A DNA stretch of 25,337 bases from Elysia marginata (lineage: Eukaryota > Mollusca > Gastropoda > Plakobranchidae), in assembly GCA_019649035.1 (NCBI GenBank), contig BMAT01012938.1:108395-133731 (forward strand), read 5' to 3'. The translations under genes and the position numbers were made by a program. How positions within the stretch are numbered: the first letter of the stretch is position 1; every line of letters begins with the position of its first letter. Shown piece by piece: positions 19,001 to 25,135 of this stretch. The notes beneath the pieces are model-generated. The model was not told the DNA's origin and did not search any database. It saw nothing but the letters and a program-made list of their open reading frames with translations.

Positions 19001-20759
19001 CTTAGAAACTCTTGAATCGATAAGCAGTCTTTAAGTAAAAATAGAGGTTTCTGATTTAGAACTGGTCCATTAAAAAAGATAAGATAAAGAAAAAAATGAA
19101 TTGAATATGAAAAAGAAAGACATTTACACTTGAACACGCGGTGGTAAGGATATAAGTTTAGTGATTAGATTGAAGTTGTGAAGATCAAAAACCACACTAG
19201 CATTAACAATACCTGTCTGAAACTGCATTATCTACTTTCCACCATTTGAATGTTTTCTTTCCTTAACATATAGAAGAAAACAAAACAAAAAAAACTACAA
19301 CAAACCAGAATGATATAAATGGAAAATATCTCTTGCAAACTGCCTTAAATATGATCACATACCTGTTTAAAATGACTGATGCCCTTTCAAATAGAATATT
19401 TATCTGCACACATAGACCCAGCTGTACAATTATTGCTAAGAAAAAAAAGATGTCTTGTGCATGCATACATAAGTATTGTAAGAAAATTTTTCTTTGCCGT
19501 ATTTCTTATACATGTATACCTTGAAATTTCAAAGTCAACCATTGATTAAGGTTGGTGTTATGTATAAATTTTTCACAAGTACTATTTATTGTTGCCTTTT
19601 TGGTTTTAGTAAAAGAAATTTTATTCCTCAGAGGTCAGACAGCTCTTCACAAGGCTGCATGGTACCAGCGTAGAACCATCTGCCACATGCTGGTAGCAGC
19701 CGGTGCGTCGCTGACCCGTACAGACTTCCATGGAAATTCACCTCGCCAGCAGGCACTGAAAGCAGAGGACAAGGAACTGGCGGCCTACTTAGAGAGTAAG
19801 AAAAATGTTTAGCGCCAGAAATTGGTACTTTAAGTCTATTAAAGATATCACTGAGAGCATCATAATAGACTTTAAAAGCCTCAGTTTGAAGCCTGTTGTA
19901 GGTAAGAAAAAAAAGGAATAGTATTTTCAAATGAATTTTAATGTCTTTACTAGACTGACTAGCTGCTCAGATTTCTATTTTTCAATACAGGGGTAGTCTA
20001 TTATTTTCTAAATAGGGTTTTAAAAATGAAAAGTGTGCTAAAGATACTAGTTTTATAACTTGCCAATGGAATCGTGCCTGGGTTATGATTGGAAATAAAA
20101 TTTAAAAAAAAAAAGAAATTAGCCTGAAAACTATTGAAATGTTGCTAGTTGGCTAAGCCCATCAGTTTGAATGGATGGTAGGGGGGCCCGGTATCACCCG
20201 TACCCTTTCTTTCTAATAAGGAGCGTAGTGGCGACAGGGTATAAGCTATGTTTCTCTAAGCGGCAAGGCGATGGGTGCCAAAGCTACTATTAAAAACTAA
20301 GGTTTGAATCCTACTAAAGGTAGACATTTTGGACATTTCCACTTAAACTTTTCCACTGGCAATTCCATACCTTTAAAATCTTTCAAGTATAAATGTGCAT
20401 ATAGATCTTGAGTGGGTTCGTCTTCCAACCAGTGCCAATGAGTTGAATGTTGCATGCAGTTTTCATATTCCAAGGCATTGTTTTTTCGATTAATGCCTTT
20501 TTCTGTCCTTCCAAACTTTTAAAAAATCTCCTTAATTATCAGTCTTTTGTGAAAAGCCATGAAAACTTCTTTTGATTTAAAATATAGAGAAACAGAAAGA
20601 AAAAAAAAATTTTAAGTCTTTTTTTTAAAATCAGATTCAAACTTCCCTGCAAGAAGTTTTAAATTCCAAGAGACCAGATAAGTAATTGTTTGTCTCAAAA
20701 TTTCAGACCAAGAACATTTTCAGCTTGTTCAATCAGAGGACCAAGAGACAGCCGTATGA
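1578..20759 (+). CDS. DGKZ: Type IV diacylglycerol kinase (zeta/iota-like), 3' part of gene, 11 exons
   Basis: The enzyme phosphorylates diacylglycerol to phosphatidic acid and so ends DAG signalling to PKC and RasGRP at membranes; type IV members also act in the nucleus. Joined exons: 1578-1681, 4711-4790, 5873-5939, 7794-8076, 13751-13828, 15755-15873, 17574-17611, 18450-18570, 18933-18969, 19632-19795, 20707-20759. All introns are GT-AG and the frame stays open for 380 residues plus stop. Diagnostic stretches are [61 protein letters not shown], ankyrin motifs ([30 protein letters not shown]) and a C-terminal EDQETAV. These match mammalian DGK zeta and iota as I remember them. Accessory domain plus ankyrin repeats plus PDZ ligand is the type IV arrangement. 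The N-terminal C1 and catalytic regions are outside the window. Zeta versus iota cannot be decided; an invertebrate gene is probably orthologous to both. Confidence 0.95.
1682..4710. other. Intron A-B
   Basis: Intron of about 3 kb. It contains a degenerate tandem repeat (1948-2308) and is then very AT-rich from 2640 to 4500 with no coding signal that I can see. Confidence 0.7.
1948..2308. repeat. Degenerate tandem repeat, about 4 units of 70-105 bp
   Basis: Units start TCCATTTTAGC or variants at about 1948, 2037, 2110 and 2216 and share GCAGAATGAA, a GATTGAAACCTT block and ACATGCCTTTTCTTC. Unit 2 lacks part of the middle. It lies within intron A-B. Confidence 0.75.
4711..4790 (+). CDS. DGKZ: DGKZ exon B: accessory domain
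   Basis: The acceptor is AACAG at 4710 and the donor is GTGAGT at 4791. It enters in phase 1 (completing Ser) and leaves in phase 0. It encodes [20 protein letters not shown] then EIDKVLA. Human DGK zeta has SVPLGTVVV followed by an acidic helix at the same place, so the fold is preserved while the loop differs. A run of C lies just after the donor. Confidence 0.93.
4829..5095. mobile_element. Possible diverged MITE family 2 copy
   Basis: GGCTCCTTTCACACGACGTG at the left resembles the family 2 end, and GTTTAACGGGTCCGTTACTA (near 4984) resembles GTTTAACCGGTCCATCGGCA at 12099. The right end is not clear. Confidence 0.3.
5305..5403 (-). mobile_element. SINE family B fragment, minus strand
   Basis: Read on the minus strand it matches the 3' half of the element at 20215-20440: box-B-like GGTTGGAATCATAC, then AAAGGCAAACATTCTGGGC and a part ending near CATACCTTTAAAATC. 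There is an internal deletion relative to that copy. Confidence 0.45.
5420..5562 (+). mobile_element. SINE family B 5' portion, plus strand
   Basis: GGAGTGTAGTGTCGACATGG and AAAGTGGCAAGGCGGTGGGT match the 5' half of 20215-20440; GGTTCGAATC (5549-5558) is a good RNA polymerase III B box. The body looks tRNA-Leu-like (AGTGGCAAGGCG). It lies head-to-head with the minus-strand fragment. Confidence 0.45.
5873..5939 (+). CDS. DGKZ: DGKZ exon C: variable loop and QWCFLD motif
   Basis: The acceptor is TTTTTTCCAG at 5872 and the donor is GTAAGT at 5940; phase 0 in, phase 1 out. It encodes [20 protein letters not shown] then LD. The first part is a polar, Asn/Ser-rich loop with no clear counterpart; QWCFLD corresponds to KWCFLD in mammalian DGK zeta. 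A second AG six bases into the exon (AACCAG at 5873-5878) could act as a tandem acceptor and drop two residues (NQ). It is missed by simple ORF searches because of its 67-nt size. Confidence 0.92.
5985..6260. repeat. Compound AAT / GAT microsatellite
   Basis: AAT-type repeats with interruptions surround a pure (GAT)16 core at 6121-6168. Short open frames of Ile, Asp or Ser/His runs across it are artefacts of the repeat. Confidence 0.95.
7511..7775 (+). mobile_element. Retroelement 3' tail with ATT array
   Basis: TTGTGTAAAGCGCTTCGAGC, then AAGGCGCGATAAAA and a long (ATT)n run resemble the widespread metazoan SINE/LINE 3' end of the form AAAGCGCTTTGAGC...GGCGCTATATAA followed by ATT repeats. 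The body is truncated. The array ends about 20-25 bases before the exon D acceptor. Confidence 0.55.
7794..8076 (+). CDS. DGKZ: DGKZ exon D: end of accessory domain and Ser/Thr/Ala-rich linker
   Basis: This is the largest exon in the window, 283 nt, phase 1 in and phase 2 out; acceptor CTCCAG at 7793, donor GTGAGT at 8077. It begins [19 protein letters not shown] and [16 protein letters not shown], which closes the conserved accessory domain. About 70 residues of low-complexity linker follow ([17 protein letters not shown], a His/Arg-containing part, then [15 protein letters not shown] and the first two bases of an Arg codon). TPPK fits a full S/T-P-x-K proline-directed kinase site and KSP is a further S-P site; these are inferences. 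The exon is strongly GC-rich. It is bordered upstream by an ATT-repeat array and downstream by a GA repeat. Confidence 0.94.
8097..8131. repeat. GA repeat just after exon D donor
   Basis: A (GA)n run begins 20 bases downstream of the donor at 8077 and is followed by GAGA-rich sequence to about 8290. Confidence 0.9.
8644..8655. repeat. Target site duplication, left
   Basis: CATTCACCCTGT, identical to 8955-8966, borders the SINE. Confidence 0.9.
8656..8954 (+). mobile_element. tRNA-derived SINE (family A), complete copy
   Basis: It starts ACCGGCTCTGTGGCCTAGCG; TGGCCTAGCGG fits a pol III A box and GGTTCGATCCC (8709-8719) a B box. A body shared with the copy at 25136 follows, and the 3' end is AAACAACCAAC-rich. 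It is flanked by an exact 12-bp target site duplication, CATTCACCCTGT, at 8644-8655 and 8955-8966, which defines both ends. Non-coding; moved by a partner LINE that is not in this window. Confidence 0.9.
8955..8966. repeat. Target site duplication, right
   Basis: CATTCACCCTGT, identical to 8644-8655. Confidence 0.9.
9296..9304 (+). CDS. DGKZ: Candidate 9-nt microexon (DGKZ, intron D-E)
   Basis: Nine bases, ACTGTTGAG, sit between a long pyrimidine tract ending TGGCAG (9249-9295) and a near-consensus donor GAG|GTGAGT (9305). The length is a multiple of three and both sides fit the phase-2 junction between exons D and E. Inclusion would turn NLLR-SPDS into NLLR-LLR-SPDS, adding Leu-Leu-Arg. Seen: the splice signals and the frame fit. 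Inferred: that it is used. Microexons this short are best known from neurons, and no protein database match can judge three residues. Confidence 0.45.
11657..11701 (+). CDS. DGKZ: Candidate 45-nt cassette exon with RRVS motif (DGKZ, intron D-E)
   Basis: An acceptor CAAAGCAG (11656), preceded by a short CT-rich stretch, and a donor GTGAGT (11702) bound 45 bases with phase 2 on both sides, so it can be included or skipped between D (or the 9-nt microexon) and E without changing frame. The deduced insert is [14 protein letters not shown], with Met formed at the junction to exon E. With the Arg codon completed at its 5' junction it reads RRVSDP, a classical PKA consensus (R-R-x-S); WSP adds a proline-directed site. 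The segment is GC-richer than the surrounding intron. I do not recognise the peptide in mammalian DGKs. The overlapping 196-codon open frame in another frame is probably chance. Confidence 0.45.
11959..12171. mobile_element. MITE family 2, copy 2
   Basis: ATGGTCCTTTCATGTGACGC at the left end is inversely matched by ACGTCCTGTGAAAAGGCCAT at the right end. It carries GTTTAACCGGTCC internally, shared with 4984. Non-coding. Confidence 0.6.
13563..13750. repeat. Tandem duplication of the exon E 3' splice site
   Basis: Two units (13563-13659 and 13660-13750) share AGTCCATCACATACCTGTCA and each ends TGCTCTCTACAG; a further acceptor-bearing partial copy ends at 13562. The three AGs at 13562, 13659 and 13750 are each followed by GTCCC. 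Only the last leads into exon E. Confidence 0.9.
13751..13828 (+). CDS. DGKZ: DGKZ exon E: linker
   Basis: The acceptor CTCTCTACAG at 13750 is the last of three near-identical acceptors in a tandem repeat; the donor GTGCTT at 13829 is weak. Phase 2 in, phase 2 out. It encodes [19 protein letters not shown] then TAPQPGN and part of a Ser codon. The N-terminal RSPDS is a possible proline-directed phosphosite. I know no exact family counterpart for this linker, but the exon is GC-rich, open in the right frame and joins D and F exactly, so I am confident it is real. Confidence 0.88.
13928..14177. mobile_element. MITE family 3 with long inverted repeats
   Basis: AAGGCTGACCTATATCTTCG...AATCACGTGAT at the left is inversely matched at the right end by ATCACGTGAC...GATTTAGGTCAGCCCT, giving inverted ends of roughly 40 bp with gaps. 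About 250 bp, no coding capacity. Overlapping short open frames on both strands are not credible genes. Confidence 0.6.
15195..15222. repeat. Poly-C tract with NNN
   Basis: A run of C is broken by three Ns at 15207-15209, an unresolved homopolymer in the assembly. Confidence 0.95.
15755..15873 (+). CDS. DGKZ: DGKZ exon F: linker before ankyrin repeats
   Basis: The acceptor is CCCTCCAG at 15754 and the donor GTGAGT at 15874; phase 2 in, phase 1 out, with 39 whole codons. It encodes [32 protein letters not shown] and ASLALFDK. The first part is Ser/Pro-rich and likely disordered; the last hydrophobic part leads into the first ankyrin helix in exon G (LIDASKRGD). Reading past the donor stays open for another 25 codons, so an unspliced reading could look like a longer ORF, but the donor is strong and the frame into G is exact. 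Confidence 0.88.
16025..16177. repeat. ATCT (GATA) microsatellite
   Basis: CTAC/CTAT-type tetranucleotide repeats with a pure ATCT core at about 16060-16097. The Tyr/Leu/Ser-rich open frames across it are repeat artefacts. Confidence 0.95.
16300..16500 (+). mobile_element. Possible tRNA-related SINE
   Basis: TGGTCTAGTGGTAGA (16311-16325) fits a pol III A box; the B box (near 16375) is poor. An upstream stretch (GCTTTGAGATCTATAAATG, 16281-16299) resembles a separate SINE tail. Boundaries are uncertain. Confidence 0.35.
16959..17134. mobile_element. MITE family 1, intact copy with TA target duplication
   Basis: TA then CAGTGGAATCTTGGTAAAGT...AACACC at the left; GGTGTTGACTCTAAGTGGAT...CCACTG then TA at the right. 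The ends are inverted repeats of about 27 bp and TA is duplicated, as for Tc1/mariner/pogo-type elements. At 176 bp it is non-autonomous. Confidence 0.8.
17574..17611 (+). CDS. DGKZ: DGKZ exon G: first ankyrin helix
   Basis: A 38-nt exon with acceptor TTTTCTTTTCAG at 17573 and donor GTAATA at 17612; phase 1 in, phase 0 out. It encodes [13 protein letters not shown], matching ELIEAAKRNDFCK at the start of the ankyrin region of human DGK zeta. It is too short to appear in an ORF search. Confidence 0.92.
17612..18449. other. Intron G-H
   Basis: It contains a GAT array (18303-18377) near its 3' end; otherwise AT-rich, with no coding signal seen. Confidence 0.75.
18303..18377. repeat. GAT microsatellite in intron G-H
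   Basis: Interrupted (GAT)n repeats lie about 70 bases before the exon H acceptor. Confidence 0.9.
18450..18570 (+). CDS. DGKZ: DGKZ exon H: ankyrin repeats 1-2
   Basis: Acceptor ATTTTCCAG at 18449 and donor GTATGG at 18571; phase 0 in, phase 1 out. It encodes [37 protein letters not shown] and ITN. The second stretch shows the canonical ankyrin pattern (G-x-T-x-L-H-x-A-A-x-x-G-H-x-x-V-V-x-x-L). In type IV DGKs this region mediates protein contacts and regulation rather than catalysis. Confidence 0.96.
18571..18932. other. Intron H-I
   Basis: Short AT-rich intron; nothing further seen. Confidence 0.85.
18933..18969 (+). CDS. DGKZ: DGKZ exon I: ankyrin loop
   Basis: A 37-nt exon, acceptor TTTGTCCAG at 18932 and donor GTAAGT at 18970; phase 1 in, phase 2 out. 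It encodes [12 protein letters not shown] plus two bases of a Lys codon, matching HAPPEILDAVEE in human DGK zeta. Its size hides it from ORF searches. Confidence 0.93.
18970..19631. other. Intron I-J
   Basis: AT-rich intron; nothing further seen. An upstream in-frame ATG near 19552 makes exon J look like an intronless ORF, but the first 27 codons are intron. Confidence 0.85.
19632..19795 (+). CDS. DGKZ: DGKZ exon J: ankyrin repeats 3-4
   Basis: Acceptor TTCCTCAG at 19631. It encodes [40 protein letters not shown] and [15 protein letters not shown], nearly colinear with the mammalian last ankyrin repeats. The donor GTAAGA at 19796 lies inside the open frame; use of it joins to exon K. If it is ignored, the frame runs five more codons after Glu (SKKNV) to TAG at 19810-19812, which gives a shorter protein lacking the PDZ ligand. 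The strong match of the spliced form to the family makes splicing the main form. Confidence 0.95.
19796..20099 (+). other. DGKZ: Alternative composite terminal exon (read-through of exon J donor)
   Basis: If the donor at 19796 is skipped, translation ends with ESKKNV and TAG at 19810-19812. An AATAAA lies at 20094-20099 in the same intron, 282 bases after the stop, followed by an A-run, and could end such a transcript. The product would keep all ankyrin repeats but lack ETAV. Signals are seen; use is inferred. The A-run after AATAAA also means oligo-dT mispriming could mimic it in transcript data. Confidence 0.4.
19813..20706. other. Rest of intron J-K
   Basis: It contains an AATAAA (20094) and a SINE family B copy (20215-20440). 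No conserved coding seen. Confidence 0.75.
20215..20440 (+). mobile_element. SINE family B
   Basis: TAAGCGGCAAGGCGATGGGT and GGTTTGAATCCTAC (20301-20314) resemble the A and B box regions of a tRNA-Leu-like gene; the 3' part is shared in inverse orientation with 5305-5403. No clear target duplication found. Confidence 0.5.
20707..20759 (+). CDS. DGKZ: DGKZ exon K: C-terminal tail with PDZ ligand ETAV
   Basis: Acceptor AAAATTTCAG at 20706. Joined to exon J in phase 1 it reads [17 protein letters not shown] then TGA (20757-20759). Human DGK zeta, as remembered, ends NRQHYQMIQREDQETAV, so the last seven residues are identical. ETAV is a class I PDZ ligand (T at -2, V at 0); DGK zeta binds syntrophins and SNX27 through it. 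E at -3 and D at -5 fit the acidic pattern favoured by SNX27. A further AG inside the exon (at 20722-20723) is a possible but out-of-frame decoy. Confidence 0.95.
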
Positions 20760-20791
20760 CACAAAAGACGTGGATTCAAACCATCAGAGCT

Positions 20792-20792
<1 letters not shown>

Positions 20793-20838
<46 letters not shown>
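20793..20838. repeat. CT microsatellite in 3'UTR
   Basis: An almost pure (CT)n run begins 34 bases after the ETAV stop codon. Confidence 0.9.
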
Positions 20839-21279
20839 TATTCTCTATTGGTTCCGCTGGAAAGGCATCAGGTTTGATGAGTCCCTGGTGCCTCGGGTAA
20901 CGCCAAATGTGAAGACAACTGTAGCTGTAGTATGACATTTGATGTGATCTAGCCAAGCCCTGGAAGCACTGAATGAAACAGCCCAGTGATGGCCCCAAGT
21001 CTTTTGAGTATGGCGCTGGCACCAAGTATGAAGAAAAATGCACCACTCAAAACTGTTTGAAAAAAATATCTGAGTGTTTGGGCTTATGATGTGATAGAGA
21101 TTTGGTTATTACTACAGTATACATATACATACAACACATACTGTGTAACCAATAATGTCACCCTCATTTTTTAAAGGCCAAACTCATTTATAGGATGATT
21201 TAAGCTAATTCTATGATTTCTGAGTACTAGATTTTAACACTTTTTCTTTGGCCATGGCTTCTGAGTATCTTTGCTATTG

Positions 21280-21293
21280 AATAAAGGAATAAA
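21280..21293 (+). promoter_or_regulatory. Possible proximal poly(A) signals
   Basis: AATAAA occurs at 21280-21285 and 21288-21293. The downstream sequence is A-rich rather than GT-rich, so this site is weaker than the one near 22000. Confidence 0.3.
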
Positions 21294-21737
21294 ATCAGAC
21301 ATACCCATCTAAAAAAAAACTTTATTTAGCGTTTTACATATTCATTGAAATTTTACATAACTTACGACAGGGGCAAAAAATGAGTTATGGCATTTAAGGG
21401 ATGAGTGTGACAAAAAGCGACTGTTGATAAGTTTATTGCTGCCCTCACGTCAGATGTAACACCAAATTAAAAGCCCTGGTCTGGCCATTGCCGTCAGTCA
21501 AACCAAATATTCCACGCTACCATCATTGATCTGCAATGGGCCTGGTTGTAGCTTAACATTCCTCTTCACCCCTCCCCCCACCCCTCCCATGCATTCCATG
21601 TTATAAACCACCGCAAACAAAATTCTGGAATAGTTTTATAATTTCTCATAATTTTCCCCTCATGTTTTTGTTATTATTTTTGGTATTAGGCTGTTACTTT
21701 TCTCCCATCACTTGAAAAGCCATGCAACTTTGAAATG

Positions 21738-21774
21738 TGTAGATATTACGAAATTTATGTTCTGTATGTAAATA
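21738..21774 (+). promoter_or_regulatory. Pair of Pumilio-type elements in the 3'UTR
   Basis: TGTAGATA (21738-21745) and TGTAAATA (21767-21774) both fit the UGUANAUA consensus for PUF proteins, 29 bases apart, upstream of the likely poly(A) site. Binding is inferred from the motif only. Confidence 0.45.
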
Positions 21775-21985
21775 TATGTTCGTTTAAATCAAAACCCTAT
21801 TATTGTTATTATTATTATTATAATTATTATTATTTAATGTTATTGACATCTTTGGAGAAATCCAGAGACTCCCACCACATGTTTGTTGTAAATTTGTTTT
21901 TACGAAACTGCAAGAAACGTTTTACTGAGCTTTTTAGAGTTGGAGTTCGATCACACAAAGTTTTACTCATGATACGCATGTATTA

Positions 21986-22000
21986 AATAAAAAGAATAAA
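21986..22000 (+). promoter_or_regulatory. Poly(A) signal pair of DGKZ
   Basis: Two AATAAA hexamers (21986-21991 and 21995-22000) are followed 25-60 bases later by a T-rich then TGTGTGAG-containing stretch, the expected downstream element. Confidence 0.6.
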
Positions 22001-22940
22001 GTATATGATTCCTTCCAATCAGTCTTAGTTTTTGTTTTTGGGTCCTGGTATGTGTGAGTGACAAACATGTTTTTTTTTTCGCTTATGCTATGTGTTCTCA
22101 TTGAGATTTTGTTTTCAATTTGTTCATGTATGTATGTGATTGTCCTCGTTTTAAACCAGTTTTTAAACTCGTTTTAGCGTTGATAGGTAAAGTAAAAGGA
22201 AAGAGGTATAATTTGTTCAATTGTCAATGTATCGTACCATATAGTATGAACTAACAAAAGATGTTATCTGTTCATCTAATCAAACCGAGTCATTAAAAGA
22301 AAAGAAAGTACAGGGGAATAAACAGATAATGTTTGTGGTTCGACTTGGAATGTCTAGTTTTGATTTTAGTCATTCAATTTTTTTTCGTTTAAAGCAAGGG
22401 ATGATTTCAGCCTTTAGAAATGTTAATTCAAACGGGCTGCAACAAGAGTTGTTTTTTTTTTCTTTCAGTTGTATGGTACGATATGTTAAAATTATTTAGT
22501 TAGGGTTCAGCAAAAAAAATTAAGGTGGGTGCGGTGGGGGTGGGGGAGAGGATTGCAAGAGGGTGCTGTGGACTGAGATAGTTTTAAAAGTTTTTAAAAC
22601 ATTACTGAACTGAACACACGTAAATTATCTGGCGACCAAGGTAAATGAGTTAGATCTGGAGAGAATACCTTTCAAAAGTAGATATAATCCTCTTTATTCC
22701 TCTTTTCTCCTTGTTTCTCCTGGCATCCTTAATTAAAAATGTTGATGGTTTCATGCATTTTTCAAGCTTAGAAAAACATGCGTTGTTCAAAACATGAACC
22801 CCTTGTAAAGCGAAATAGTAAAAATTGACTCATTGGCACTTTTTGCAAGGCAGATACAGGAACACAAGTAAAGTTGTTTAGATTGCTACCAGGCAACTTA
22901 AGGACATGTACATTGTATTACCACAGAATAAAGCATCATT

Positions 22941-23034
22941 CTTTGCCAAAAAAGACAAAAAAAACCCACACGCACATGATCATTTCTGTTCGATAACTTG
23001 AAAGCTTTCTTTATTCACACCTTAATTATATACA
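22941..23034 (-). promoter_or_regulatory. Minus-strand poly(A) site, possible 3' end of a convergent gene
   Basis: TTTATT at 23010-23015 is AATAAA on the minus strand. Beyond it on that strand, the complement of 22953-22976 reads TGTGCGTGTGGGTTTTTTTT, a textbook GT-rich downstream element. TGTATATA (complement of 23027-23034), a Pumilio-type site, lies just upstream. No coding part of such a gene is in the window. Confidence 0.45.
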
Positions 23035-24511
23035 AACTTGTACATAATTTAAACTTAAACCTACTCATTATATTTCATAAAAATTGTAACAATTTGTATG
23101 TACTTGAAAAAAACACTACAAAAACATGCAAACTTGCTGAAAATTTTTACTTTTTATTTTAAGGTAGAATCTGTCACTATAATTTTACAGCTACACTGAA
23201 ATTTATATAACATGATTACTTGAAAAGTCAAGATCAACATGGTAGATTTTTCTTTAGTCTTTTCAGACAAAATTTTATCTTGGCAATCTGTTATGTGGAA
23301 CCGATTAGTGTATGAACTTTGAACCTTAAAATATTTGGGCCTTTAAGCCTGATTCACACTAGTTCGCCATCAAAGAACACTATGTGTGGTGCCTTGTGGA
23401 ATCACTGCTGGCTGATTGATTGGTTGGTTTGTACACACTTGGCAGGTTTCTTCAATGTGCAAACGGCCTGAACTTTAAATCTTCAAACGTTGGTTGGCAT
23501 TTTACATTGATACTATCACTACATCAGCTCGCTTGATAGTGCAAGGATCTGTTTGTATTACCGTCGAAAAATCGCAGTATTCTGCCAAAGTGAAAACGAT
23601 ACGGAATCTTGAAATAATTTTAAAACGGCTCAAATTACAAAGTTTGAAGTAAGAAAAACGCACATAAACTTTAAAATTAATTTGATGGTATAATTGCAAT
23701 TGCAACTCAAGGTTCCAAGGTAATAAATCTTCAAAAACGGTAACATTGACACGAGTACTATTCGCTGCTATAGTATGAAAAAAAATGCTCCAAAACTGTG
23801 ACAAGATTGAAGATGGAAGGCAGCGTGAAAAAGAATGGGTGTGAAAGATCTAATCTACTTTCACACCGACAAAGAATACTGGTATAGTTGTTTTGTCGAT
23901 AGTAAACTACGAGTGATGTTTATTACAGTCTTACATTATTATGTAAAGTTTCATTTGTAAGGTTTTGATACTCGTTACGCAAAAAAAATTTCAATAGGAA
24001 TTATTTTTTATGGAACTTTGGATGCTTTTTTTATGACCTTTTTCACCAGTACTTGTTTTGGTTGCAGACTAAGAAAGGTATGGATGCACCGAACTACTAC
24101 TTATTTTGCTCAAAGATAGTACACATACTTGTATATCAAACTTTTTTTAAACAGTGTGGTCGTAAGTAACACTAATAAAAAAAAGTAATAAGGATGTAAA
24201 CTCAGACTAATTTATTTTAAGTGTTCTTCAAATCAAGGATAACTATACTATCACGCATACTGCAGAATAATGCGAAACTATTGAGTGGTTAAAAACACTG
24301 TGCGGTTACTACAAATACAAGTACTACACATTTGTGAGGCGACCAGTGTAAAACAAGCACAAATCAGAATGTTGACAAAGGCCCTATTAAGTTATTAGCA
24401 TTTTAAAGACGTATGTTTTATGCCTTACCAGAGTGTGAAAAAAGTTGTTTCTCTAGCTTATGTATAAACAGAAATATTCAAATTTAGAGCATAGAAGAAT
24501 GCTTTACTATA

Positions 24512-24610
24512 CAGTCGAATCTTGTTAAGACAAACCATGTTTAACTTTAAGACAAAGACGTGTTTAGTATAAACCATTATTTTAGTCCCTTTCCATTTTT
24601 TTACAATGTT
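24512..24610 (+). mobile_element. MITE family 1-like left end
   Basis: TA then CAGTCGAATCTTGTTAAGAC resembles the family 1 terminal repeat (CAGTGGAATCTTGGTAAAG). A matching right end was not found, so it is truncated or a related family. Confidence 0.35.
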
Positions 24611-25135
24611 ACTGCCAAGTATAAACTTTTTTTTCGGTCCCAGAGAGGTATATATTAACAGATTCCAATGTATTGTAATTTTCTTTTCCATTTGAAAGGG
24701 ATTTCTTGCAAATCATCCGAGTGACTTTTGTCTGATTTACCCTCGTTGCCTTACATTTTTTTACATTGTTCATCATCTTTAGTGAACATATTAGCCTGCA
24801 GAGAATAAAAAGTAAACAAAACAAGGCGCTGGCGTTATCAGTCTATCACAGTTCAGTCTTTTTTTACCTATGTGAAATTAGAAGTTAAGTTTCACAGGAG
24901 GTTATTTTAATTTTAGAGGCGAATGATGCATGCGGAGTGGGAATTTTGTTTTAAAAAGCAATCTTTTTTTTTCAATTGTGAAATATATGTAACAGCAAAG
25001 ACACATTAAATTTAAAACCCCTGAATACAGACTTTCTAAAATGTTGCTGAAAACAGGTCTTATAGGAGTGGTCTCTTTGTTCAAGGGTTAAATTACTATA
25101 CCCATATAAGCAAAATTAAAGTCACAAAAGAGGGG

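Larger units (their letters stand above)
20760..22015 (+). other. DGKZ: DGKZ 3' untranslated region
   Basis: No conserved coding is seen after the TGA. The region holds a CT repeat (20793-20838), AATAAA-type signals at 21280 and 21288, two Pumilio-type octamers (21738 and 21767), a short ATT run (near 21800-21835), and paired AATAAA signals at 21986 and 21995. The last pair is followed by a T/GT-rich stretch (22026-22062), which is the best cleavage context, so the main end is placed near 22015. Confidence 0.6.
22016..25135. other. AT-rich region after DGKZ
   Basis: No open frame with recognisable similarity. It contains a spare AATAAA on the plus strand (22927-22932), a minus-strand poly(A) signal at 23010-23015 and a MITE-like end at 24512. 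Base composition past 22990 fits a long untranslated region on the minus strand as well as plain intergenic DNA. Confidence 0.5.

Noticed and set aside
19552..19812. Exon J as a stand-alone 86-residue gene starting at an ATG at 19552
   Set aside because: The first residues are intron; the ankyrin-coding part begins after a good acceptor at 19631 and joins exon I in frame.
23502..23804. A 100-residue minus-strand open frame
   Set aside because: No motif or codon pattern supports it; it may be untranslated sequence of a convergent gene.
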